A stretch of 7,040 nt of DNA from QHBQ01 sp038230695 (GTDB lineage: Bacteria > Chloroflexota > Chloroflexia > QHBQ01). Under the pieces are notes generated by a model. The model saw nothing but the letters and a program-made list of their open reading frames with translations. It was not told the origin of the DNA and searched no databases. Below are positions 1-5,618 of this stretch, piece by piece. The stretch's first letter is position 1; each line of letters begins with the position of its first letter. Position numbers and translations under genes: made by a program. The DNA is taken from assembly GCA_038230695.1 (NCBI GenBank), contig JBBRMT010000240.1:1-7040 (forward strand), given 5' to 3'.

Positions 1-1349
1 AGAGCCGACCTCAGCTACCAGCCGCCGCTCGTCCGCCTCGCTATAGCTATCCGGCACCGCGAAATACACGCCGTCAATATCGGCTTCGAGCAGCGCCACG
101 CCACGGCTCTTCAGTTCGGCGATTACCTGGTCGAGAATGACCGAGCTTCGCCTGGTCAGCGCGTCGGCAGCGTCCACGTCGGCCAGCAGCGCCATTCTGC
201 CTGCCGCCATGTACCCGTAGGCCGAGACGATTACCAGCTTCATCCCCGCCGACATCGCCTGGAACTGGCTGGCCGCCGCTGACCCGGCGGTAGCTATGCG
301 GCCTGCCTGCTTATGGCCTAGCCGCAGCTCCAGCATTCGCCCCACCAGTGCGACAAGCACGCCGAGGTGGTCGTACTTTGGGCCAATATTGTCGGTCTGC
401 ATAATCGAGGGGTACATCGAGGCCACATCGCACTTGACCACGTGCCGCGCCAGCCCACCGGCCAGCAGGTAACTGGCTCCGCCTTTGGAGCGCCTGAGTT
501 CGGGATTGTCCAGGTCGGCTGAACGGGGCAGCGCGGCACCGGCGCGGTAATAGGCCCGCACCAGCAGCGGTTCGAGGATGCCCATGGCTGGTCCAGCGGT
601 GGCGATCGCAGAATATGAGCGGGGTGCCATTCCCGCAAGGGCGAAGGATGCACCCATCAGGCGCTGTGAGAGGCCGTCCACATGGTGCACTGATGCTAGC
701 GCAAGTCGCCGTACCCGTGCCGGGTGCGACCCCATGCGCTCGTATACATTATGACCGTGGATGGGCGTGGGCTTGTCCGAGGCGAGGCCGAAGTGGTGGG
801 CGGCTGACCCCAGATCGTAGCCAGGCATCGCTCTAACTGAGGCATCGCATCGCCAAACCGCGTGCAGGGTGTCGATCAGCTCGCGCCCGGCGATGCGGTA
901 GCGAATATGTGCGCGGTGATAATGGCTGGCCCCAATCTCTTCACGGCCCAGTTCGGCTCCTTCGACCTCGATTCGCCCCAGCCTGAGCGGAACTCTCAAG
1001 TGCTTTGCCCGCGCTTCCAAATACGGCAAGTCGAGGCCAAACAGGTTGTGGCCTTCGACGACATCGGGATCGCGCTCCTGAATTATGGCGCATAGGTCGC
1101 GGATGAGCCGGGCTTCGTCGTCGGGGTGATCAGCTTCGATGAGGGTTTCAAGTCCGTGGTTGTCCCTGACTGCGATGAGGAAGATAATACCTGAGCGATA
1201 CTCAACGTTACCGGAGGTGGGCCAGATTGCCTTTGGAGGGAACGTTCGCGCTGTCGTTCGAGTTCGGCCAGGAAGCGCCGCCGCTCCTCACCATGTAGTA
1301 GCGGCTTAGGCGAACGATAGCGGCGGGTCAGCATAAACCTGCGGTTCAT
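1..1349 (-). CDS. Family B DNA polymerase, 3' end outside window, frame break near 5' end
   Basis: Template-directed DNA polymerase of family B, probably replicating or repairing the element. About 450 codons are visible; the thumb and the rest lie beyond the left edge. Motifs in order: an ExoII-like GHNLFGLDLPYL (near residue 101), motif A CDVASMYPSIM (near 312), motif B MKLVIVSAYGYM (near 370) and motif C EADIDGVYFAVP (near 423). Motifs A and C keep their metal-binding aspartates. In motif B the usual NSxYG reads VSAYG. ExoI DxE and ExoIII YxxxD are not found where expected (AIWPTSG and LALASV there), so proofreading is probably absent. ATG 1349 overlaps the upstream stop as ATGA, suggesting translational coupling. 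From it the frame reads MNRRFMLTRRYR and on, but the motifs lie in another frame, open only from 1287 with no start codon before ExoII. A -1 shift, a one-base deletion or a sequence error is needed. Family assignment is firm; functionality is uncertain. Confidence 0.87.
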
Positions 1350-2098
1350 CGCCAATCTCCATCCTGTGAGCTACCTTTAGCCATGTCCCACAGAAAGATA
1401 GCCTCTACAATCCGATCTCCAAGCTCTATCTCGGTTTCACCAACACTGATCTCCTCGTCGGTGCGGGTCTTCACCACCACCACCAACTTCGCCGCCCACT
1501 TTGCGGCAAGGGCAGTAAGGATGGCGGGGAATAGCGGTGTCGTAGTGTCTCCACCCGCAGCTTCCTCGCTAGCTTGATTCTCGGGAGCCAGGGATGTTGC
1601 GAAGTGCAGCCGACAACGCCAAAGGTCGTCGTCATCCTGATCATGCTCGAACCGAGCATCAGTCAGCGGCGCTTGGTGGGGCCGCGCCTTGAGGTCGCAC
1701 TCAAGCTGGCGCAGGTCCTGACCCAGGGTAGCTGGGTCAGGCCAGGGACAGCCACGCCTGGTTGTGATTGCACCGTGCAGGCGGCTCAACATTTCCAGTT
1801 CGCACATTGGCACACAACTGTCGGTTGCCGCGATTGCGTCGAACACCGCTACCAACTGCGGCTCAATCACGGTGAAGCGACCGCTGGTTAGGCCGAGATC
1901 AGCCACCGGACGCGGTTCAGCGTAGCGCATTGCCAGCGGCTGGAACAGGCGCATGACCTGGCCGCGCCCTTCGACCTCAAGCCCTGGCAAGAGTCCATCC
2001 AGCGCGGTAAGGTGGGCGGTAAAATCTGTAGCCGCCGCCGGCCAACGCCCATCAAGCTGATAGCTTTTCTCCTCATTGCCTAGCTTCAAGATTCTCAT
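1346..2098 (-). CDS. Hypothetical protein, 250 aa, upstream of polymerase
   Basis: I do not recognise a family. The protein begins MRILKLGNEEKSYQLDGRW and has no signal peptide or membrane segment, so it is likely cytoplasmic. It is rich in acidic residues, with an acidic patch DARFEHDQDDDDLW near residue 150 and a strand-like LVVVVKTRTDEE near 212. The start is supported by a Shine-Dalgarno GGGAG (2105-2109) six bases upstream of ATG 2098. Its TGA overlaps the ATG of the polymerase gene as ATGA, so the two are probably translationally coupled, and a role linked to DNA replication is a fair guess from position only. GC content is high and like that of the polymerase. Confidence 0.75.
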   Translation of the reverse strand: MRILKLGNEEKSYQLDGRWPAAATDFTAHLTALDGLLPGLEVEGRGQVMRLFQPLAMRYAEPRPVADLGLTSGRFTVIEPQLVAVFDAIAATDSCVPMCELEMLSRLHGAITTRRGCPWPDPATLGQDLRQLECDLKARPHQAPLTDARFEHDQDDDDLWRCRLHFATSLAPENQASEEAAGGDTTTPLFPAILTALAAKWAAKLVVVVKTRTDEEISVGETEIELGDRIVEAIFLWDMAKGSSQDGDWR

Positions 2099-2139
2099 CT
2101 GCTTCTCCCTTCGCTATATTAGTTTCTACATATCACTGG

Positions 2140-2157
2140 CGCATCTCCGCTGATGCG
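2140..2157 (-). other. Small GC-rich hairpin in the 2099-2179 gap
   Basis: CGCATC (2140-2145) and GATGCG (2152-2157) form a perfect 6-bp stem with a 6-base loop between the 137-aa and 250-aa genes. No T-run follows it on the minus strand, so it is not a standard terminator. It could stabilise or process the operon mRNA, or be chance. No promoter is evident in this gap. Confidence 0.3.
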
Positions 2158-2179
2158 GGGCAGAGCGCAACACTTACGC

Positions 2180-2593
2180 TCAATGCCTGATCGCGCTGGT
2201 CGGTGTCTCGCGCCCGGCGCGCAGCATCTGGAATCTGCTGTCAAGGTACAACAGCGGCTGGATGATGGAGTCAATATCCTGGCAGCTGATAGCCGAATCG
2301 TTATAGAGGTTAAGCATCAGCCAACCGAGAGCGGCGGCAAGCTCTCTTCCTGCGATGTCATCTTTCCTGCTATATCTAAGCCGCATCCTCACCTCTGGCG
2401 TAGCATAGAAGTCGGCCATGTCCAGACCATGCTCCTCGGCAATGCTAGTGACGGCACCGATCCCAACCCTGGTATAGATGATCGCCTGGGCCACCTGGCT
2501 CTGGGTGTAGCTACTCTGCACCGTCACCCGCTTGAGACCCAGGCAGCACCGAGCAAGTGTGGAGAGAAGGTCATCCACCTCGGTAGTGTTCAT
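2180..2593 (-). CDS. Hypothetical protein, 137 aa
   Basis: No family recognised. It starts MNTTEVDDLLSTLARCC, has no signal peptide, and looks mainly helical, with YTQSQVAQAIIYTRVGIGAV in the first third and AAALGWLMLNLYNDSAI near residue 86. The N-terminal end overlaps the 3' end of the upstream gene by 23 bases, and GGAG lies only three bases from ATG 2593 with AAAGG further up, so translation is probably coupled to the gene before it. The tight overlap argues that it is a real operon member. Function cannot be inferred beyond its place in the polymerase operon. Confidence 0.65.
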   Translation of the reverse strand: MNTTEVDDLLSTLARCCLGLKRVTVQSSYTQSQVAQAIIYTRVGIGAVTSIAEEHGLDMADFYATPEVRMRLRYSRKDDIAGRELAAALGWLMLNLYNDSAISCQDIDSIIQPLLYLDSRFQMLRAGRETPTSAIRH

Positions 2594-3278
2594 CTGCTCC
2601 GCACCTTTCTTTTAGCTGATGTCTAAATGTGCTACCCAACTCGTCAAATGTGCTGATCAGGGTGCTGCGACGACCAGGTTTTTGGCGCAGGCTGGTGAAC
2701 AGGTAGATCTCGGCCTCACCATCGGGCAACAGGTACATGGATACCGCTGCGCCCTTACCTGCGGCTGCATTTTGCGAGTTGCTGACACTCGCGGCAGGAC
2801 CTACGTTGCCCCAATCGCCCCTCAGGTGTCGATCTAGGAAGTCGAGCAGCCTGGCGGTCTTGTTCCTCTCGTCGCGCCAGATTGCCGCCATTACGCCGTA
2901 TGTAATATCCACTTTGGCTTCACCCGTCATGGTGATGGTGGTGCCCATGCTTGGCGAAGCTATTTTGTGACCGAATAGACGTGCTGCGGTGAAGGCAGTC
3001 ACGCCGTTAGGCTCCGAGGTGGTGATGTAGATGCGGTCGAATGGGTAGGTGGTGTAATACACGCCGGTGATACCTGGCTCATCCACTTCAGGCAGAGTAA
3101 GCCGCTCGTAGTTGTCGCCTCTCCTACCGCCAAGATGCGCGGCCAGAACTTTCAGCGGGTTAAGTTGATAATGTCTAAGCATTGTCACCGCGCGGAGTGG
3201 CATAATTAGCCAATGGTCTGGGCCGATGTGGTACTCCCCGCTGCTGGTAATCTCAAGCTCTACCTTAGCTGGTTGCAT
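2571..3278 (-). CDS. Conserved plasmid/phage-type protein with C-terminal GDWG motif, 235 aa
   Basis: The last ~80 residues contain LDFLDRHLRGDWGNV followed by MYLLPDGEAEIYLFTSL and RSTLISTFDEL. This resembles a small family common on plasmids and phages in which a RH-x-x-GDWG motif is followed by a DG-x-x-I-W/Y strand and a T-T/L-I/L ending; I recall such proteins being labelled 'plasmid-related' or, misleadingly, 'type I restriction subunit M'. That comparison is from memory. The N-terminal ~150 residues (MQPAKVELEITSSGEYHIG and on) are not recognised and look like a beta-rich added domain. The frame stays open upstream to 3494, but ATG 3278 is the start because GGAGG (3286-3290) sits seven bases before it and the longer version would read through two terminators. 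First gene of the polymerase operon; cytoplasmic. Confidence 0.8.
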   Translation of the reverse strand: MQPAKVELEITSSGEYHIGPDHWLIMPLRAVTMLRHYQLNPLKVLAAHLGGRRGDNYERLTLPEVDEPGITGVYYTTYPFDRIYITTSEPNGVTAFTAARLFGHKIASPSMGTTITMTGEAKVDITYGVMAAIWRDERNKTARLLDFLDRHLRGDWGNVGPAASVSNSQNAAAGKGAAVSMYLLPDGEAEIYLFTSLRQKPGRRSTLISTFDELGSTFRHQLKERCGADEHYRGG

Positions 3279-3285
3279 GAAGTTG

Positions 3286-3290
3286 CCTCC
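3286..3290 (-). promoter_or_regulatory. Ribosome binding site that fixes the start at 3278
   Basis: GGAGG on the minus strand, seven bases upstream of the ATG at 3278. It shows that the upstream in-frame codons (to 3494) are not part of the protein. Confidence 0.8.
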
Positions 3291-3309
3291 GATTTTGGTT
3301 GCACAAGGC

Positions 3310-3354
3310 AAAAAGACACACCCGCTGGCAATATCAGCCAGCGGGTGTGTCTTT
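3310..3354 (-). terminator. Intrinsic terminator, 18-bp perfect stem
   Basis: Arms at 3312-3329 and 3337-3354 are perfectly complementary over 18 bp around a 7-base loop, with a GC-rich core (ACCCGCTGGC). On the minus strand the stem runs into TTTTT then GCC. It lies between the 174-aa gene and the ribosome binding site at 3286, in a position to separate the polymerase operon from upstream transcription or to attenuate it. Confidence 0.85.
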
Positions 3355-3403
3355 ATAATCGTTGTGTTAGTTGATGTATCACTCACATCTGTGCCTTGAG
3401 CGC

Positions 3404-3435
3404 AAATAAAAACCACCTTCACAGTGAAGGTGGTT
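3404..3435 (-). terminator. Intrinsic terminator of the 174-aa gene
   Basis: AACCACCTTCAC (3411-3422) and GTGAAGGTGGTT (3424-3435) form a hairpin, followed on the minus strand by TTTTTATTT. It is about 70 bases after the stop of the 174-aa gene. Together with the hairpin at 3310-3354 it makes a tandem pair about 57 bases apart in the same orientation. Confidence 0.85.
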
Positions 3436-3503
3436 AATATATTACTTCTCACTACACCTGTATCACTGACCGCTGGTAGTGACTCCTCTGCCAATGCCCA
3501 TAG

Positions 3504-4028
3504 TCAGCGAGGAGTGAGGTGAGGGGCGTAAGTTCGCAGCAATCGCAGGTACGCCGTCAGGTAGCTGTTTTTACCAGCAGCAAGGAGCTTGTACCCCTGT
3601 TCCAGGTTATTGAACATCACCCCATTACTCTTTTGAAAGGGGCGATCAAGGCCAATGAGCGGGACAAGCTCGGCCTCGGCGTATGCCTCGACCTCAGCCA
3701 TAGTGATCGCTATAGCGCGCTGAGGGGCGTGCGTATTGTCCAGCTCCTGCTGCGGTGCGTAGCTGCACGCGACACCTGCGAGTCGCAGACCAGTCACAGC
3801 ATCACGTTCAGCATAAAAACTGCCAAATTGGACACATAGAGCTTCTACTTCAAGATAAGTTAGATAATCACTGCCCACGAGGATAACATCTTCGTCAGGC
3901 ATAGTGGTGTTGAGCTTGGCCCCCAGAATTTTCTCTACGTCTCCCTTGACCACCGCGTCACTCATTCTCTTAATCAGACCCAGAACTTCAGCTACTATAT
4001 TTATGGTCTGCTCCTTTCCACATACCAT
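3504..4028 (-). CDS. Hypothetical protein, up to 174 aa, start uncertain
   Basis: No family recognised. Visible stretches include MSDAVVKGDVEKILGAKL, VILVGSDYLTYLEVEALCV, AITMAEVEAYAEAELVPLIG and a C-terminal SYLTAYLRLLRTYAPHL. There is no signal peptide, so it is probably cytoplasmic. The ATG at 4028 has no Shine-Dalgarno before it; instead a good one, AAAGGAG, lies inside the frame (around 4011-4017), six bases before an ATA codon at 4004, with no ATG, GTG or TTG at the right distance. The next in-frame ATG is at 3965 (MSDAVV). The gene is flanked by terminators at both ends (4052-4083 and 3404-3435), so it looks like a single-gene transcript with its promoter in the short gap before it. 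I could not identify that promoter with confidence. Confidence 0.7.
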   Translation of the reverse strand: MVCGKEQTINIVAEVLGLIKRMSDAVVKGDVEKILGAKLNTTMPDEDVILVGSDYLTYLEVEALCVQFGSFYAERDAVTGLRLAGVACSYAPQQELDNTHAPQRAIAITMAEVEAYAEAELVPLIGLDRPFQKSNGVMFNNLEQGYKLLAAGKNSYLTAYLRLLRTYAPHLTPR

Positions 4029-4049
4029 TGTAGCTTATATTTGTCATAG

Positions 4050-4083
4050 AGAAAAGGGAACGGATGAAGGTGTCCGCTCCCTT
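4050..4083 (-). terminator. Intrinsic terminator of the secreted-protein cluster
   Basis: Arms at 4054-4064 and 4073-4083 give an 11-bp stem with an 8-base loop, followed on the minus strand by TTTTCTCT. The one imperfect pair (4060/4077) is a G-U wobble in minus-strand RNA but an A-C mismatch in plus-strand RNA, which supports the minus orientation. It lies 30 bases past the stop of the 4114-4767 gene. Confidence 0.85.
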
Positions 4084-4113
4084 GTTAATTCAAATTCGGA
4101 TATGCTACGCTAG

Positions 4114-4767
4114 CTACGGTGTGGGTTGAGGATTAGGTAGCTGTGGTACTGGCGATCCCATGGATGGCATCACCCCAGTTGGCTGCATCATTGTGTGTAC
4201 GCCGGGGTCGGTGCAGGGAGTTGCTGCTATTGTATTGCTCTCGGCAAGTTGAGTAGGGTAGTCTTCGGGTAGGTTGGGGTTGTTGAGCGCACGACGGAAT
4301 TTTCCACCATACTTCGAGCCAGTTAGGTATACAGGGTGAGCGGATTTCAGGTCGAACAGATAAGCTACATAGCTGACCGTCTGATTTTGTGGTACAACGC
4401 TGGTGGCTCCGGTCGGCATTGTACTAAAGTCAAAGTTGCCTTTGAGTATGACAAACATCAACGCTTGCTTATCGTATCCTCCGCCTGGAAAGATACAAGC
4501 GAGGCCCAAGGTCGCCATTTCCTCAGTCGTCGCTGGTCGGCTCAAAAGCACTTGCGAGATAGCGGTTACTTTAAGCTGGTGCTGAACAAACTGAGTTGCG
4601 AATTGGCCAACTTGCCCCGGATTCGCTCCGATCAGGCTTGTTGTGCCATAGGTGAAGTTGCTGCCGCTGCTAGCGGTTCCGTCAGCATGGCCGCTGCCCA
4701 AAAACACTGGTAGCAACAGCGCTAGCCCCCCTATCAGGAGGATTGAAATAACCAGATTTCTTCTCAT
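4114..4767 (-). CDS. Secreted or membrane-anchored hypothetical protein, proline-rich tail, 217 aa
   Basis: The N-terminus MRRNLVISILLIGGLALLLP then VFLGSGHADG is a clear signal peptide or N-terminal anchor: basic start, hydrophobic core of about 18 residues, then small polar residues. No lipobox cysteine is present. The mature part carries two cysteines (LACIFPGG, ATPCTDPG) that could pair outside the cell, and it ends in a low-complexity Pro/Met/Gln tail (MQPTGVMPSMGSPVPQLPNP) such as is common on surface proteins. AGGAG (4777-4781) overlaps the upstream stop and lies nine bases before ATG 4767, so the gene is translated in one operon with 4780-5148. It is the last gene before the terminator at 4050-4083. 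No enzyme motif is visible; function unknown. Confidence 0.8.
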   Translation of the reverse strand: MRRNLVISILLIGGLALLLPVFLGSGHADGTASSGSNFTYGTTSLIGANPGQVGQFATQFVQHQLKVTAISQVLLSRPATTEEMATLGLACIFPGGGYDKQALMFVILKGNFDFSTMPTGATSVVPQNQTVSYVAYLFDLKSAHPVYLTGSKYGGKFRRALNNPNLPEDYPTQLAESNTIAATPCTDPGVHTMMQPTGVMPSMGSPVPQLPNPQPTP

Positions 4768-4779
4768 CTTGATATGCTC

Positions 4780-5148
4780 CTATCTTAAATAATTATGGTA
4801 TGCTGTCCATCCGTTGTTGGAGCAGTATCCCAGGCTGCTGTTGAGCGTATGCCATGGAATCAGTGCCGAGTCGTAGCAGCCCCACTGCGCGTAAACAATG
4901 TGTCCGTTAGACATATAGCCACCTACGGCCCGAGATACGGCTACAGAGCCAAAGTTTGCGTCAGGACTCATTTCAGCACCAGCGATTATGAAGGGCATAG
5001 TTGTTCCAATGTTACCGGAGGTGATTAGGGTCTCACAATTCGCGCCGTTGTCATCACAGGCCTGAGCGTACCATTGTCCACTACTGTTGTTGAAGGACAT
5101 ACTCTGATAGCCTCTGACCTCGCCGCCCAGGCGACCGATCAGTTGCAC
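4780..5148 (-). CDS. Exported-type protein fragment fused to an ssb-like 5' end, 122 aa
   Basis: The body from about residue 16 on (YQSMSFNNSSGQWYAQACDD and on) has four cysteines (QAC, ANC, WGC, GYC), many Asn/Ser/Gly/Trp residues and ends SNNGWTAYHNYLR. That composition suits an extracytoplasmic protein, yet there is no signal peptide, so the original 5' end appears to be missing. The first residues from GTG 5148 read VQLIGRLGG. With the three codons upstream (5149-5157) this becomes LNKVQLIGRLGG, the hallmark start of bacterial single-strand DNA-binding proteins, but the match stops at once afterwards. The frame is open back to a TGA at 5224-5226 with no better start. An internal ATG at 5100 has only a weak GAGG upstream. 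Probably a broken gene; it is followed after 12 bases by the 4114-4767 gene. Confidence 0.55.
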   Translation of the reverse strand: MQLIGRLGGEVRGYQSMSFNNSSGQWYAQACDDNGANCETLITSGNIGTTMPFIIAGAEMSPDANFGSVAVSRAVGGYMSNGHIVYAQWGCYDSALIPWHTLNSSLGYCSNNGWTAYHNYLR

Positions 5149-5612
5149 CTTGTTTAGTGTCCGGCTCGCTGAATACCTGGCTAGGCGGTCGTGTGGTGCC
5201 TGGCACGCAACAGCACGCCCGCTTCAACGTAATCGAAGCAGGCGAAACATTTCTACGTGGCGATGGACAGCGATGACCGCTGCACCCATGTGGTCGTCGA
5301 GGGGAGATTGCCACCGAATTGCCAGCCACATCGGTGTTCCAGAGCGGGGCGGAAGCCTCAGCCTTCTTTGAAAATGGTGCGGCAGGCTACTCGCCAGCCA
5401 GAGTGGCAGGGGCAGGCCATCCCGCCGATGCTATCAGCGGCCACCACGCCGAGATTGCGAAGTGGCGGCGCAAGCAGGCGTTGGCCCGCACCCAGCGGCT
5501 GTTGGCCCACGCCCCGCTATCCCAGGCCGATCGCAAACTGCTGGCCGAGATCGAGCGGGAAGAAGAGGAGGGCGAAGTGCAGTGAGCATCGAGGTTTCAA
5601 CAACGCGCCTTG
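5110..5612. other. GC-rich scrap of foreign or chromosomal origin inside the exported-protein cluster
   Basis: Base composition is visibly GC-richer here than in the genes on either side. The stretch carries recognisable pieces of two housekeeping genes in opposite orientation: the trmD 3' end (plus) and an ssb-like 5' end (minus, 5122-5157). Between about 5160 and 5285 I recognise nothing; the plus-strand frame there reads LVSGSLNTWLGGRVVPGTQQ and on, stopping at 5274. A 9-bp inverted repeat, GTTGTTGAA at 5086-5094 and TTCAACAAC at 5596-5604, lies close to both edges. No transposase is visible. The edges are estimates. Confidence 0.5.
5289..5585 (+). pseudogene. trmD: C-terminal fragment of tRNA (guanine37-N1)-methyltransferase, frameshifted
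   Basis: TrmD makes m1G37 in tRNA using S-adenosylmethionine; only its C-terminal ~85 residues are here. One frame reads GAEASAFFENGAAGY (compare the family's GxEAS-x-x-x-SF-x-x-G-L-L-x-x-P-H-Y), then, after scrambled residues, ISGHHAEIAKWRRKQALART and PLSQADRKLLAEIEREEEE before a TGA at 5585. The scrambled middle is restored in another frame as TRQPEWQGQAIPPML, matching the family's YTRP-x-x-x-x-G-x-x-VPxxLLSG-x-H. So a loss of two bases near 5388-5391 (an AC repeat unit) and one base near 5431-5433 explain the sequence and together restore the frame. The knot and N-terminal SAM-binding part are absent. The stop overlaps a GTG as GTGA after GGAGG, perhaps the first codons of the next chromosomal gene. 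Orientation is opposite to all neighbours. Confidence 0.75.
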
Positions 5613-5618
5613 CAACTA

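Noticed and set aside
1083..1355. A separate 90-aa gene in this frame, starting at TTG 1355
   Set aside because: Its second half (SSSSQSGTTTDLKPSSKLITP and on) is the out-of-frame reading of the polymerase exonuclease domain; only its first ~40 codons may be the real polymerase 5' end, and ATG 1349 is a better start.
2153..2626. Plus-strand 157-aa frame
   Set aside because: Antisense to the 137-aa gene, which has operon overlap and better coding character; no ribosome binding site or family resemblance.
3340..3410. A minus-strand promoter between the two terminators
   Set aside because: TTGCGC with TGATAC, and a TTATAA further on, are poor or badly spaced matches; I could not support a specific promoter.
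3279..3494. N-terminal extension of the 235-aa protein up to 3494
   Set aside because: It would be encoded through two terminator hairpins, and GGAGG at 3286-3290 clearly serves ATG 3278.
5150..5280. Plus-strand coding region upstream of the trmD fragment (LVSGSLNTWLGG and on)
   Set aside because: It does not resemble the TrmD N-terminal domain, ends in a stop at 5274-5276, and part of its complement looks like the ssb start, so no product can be claimed.
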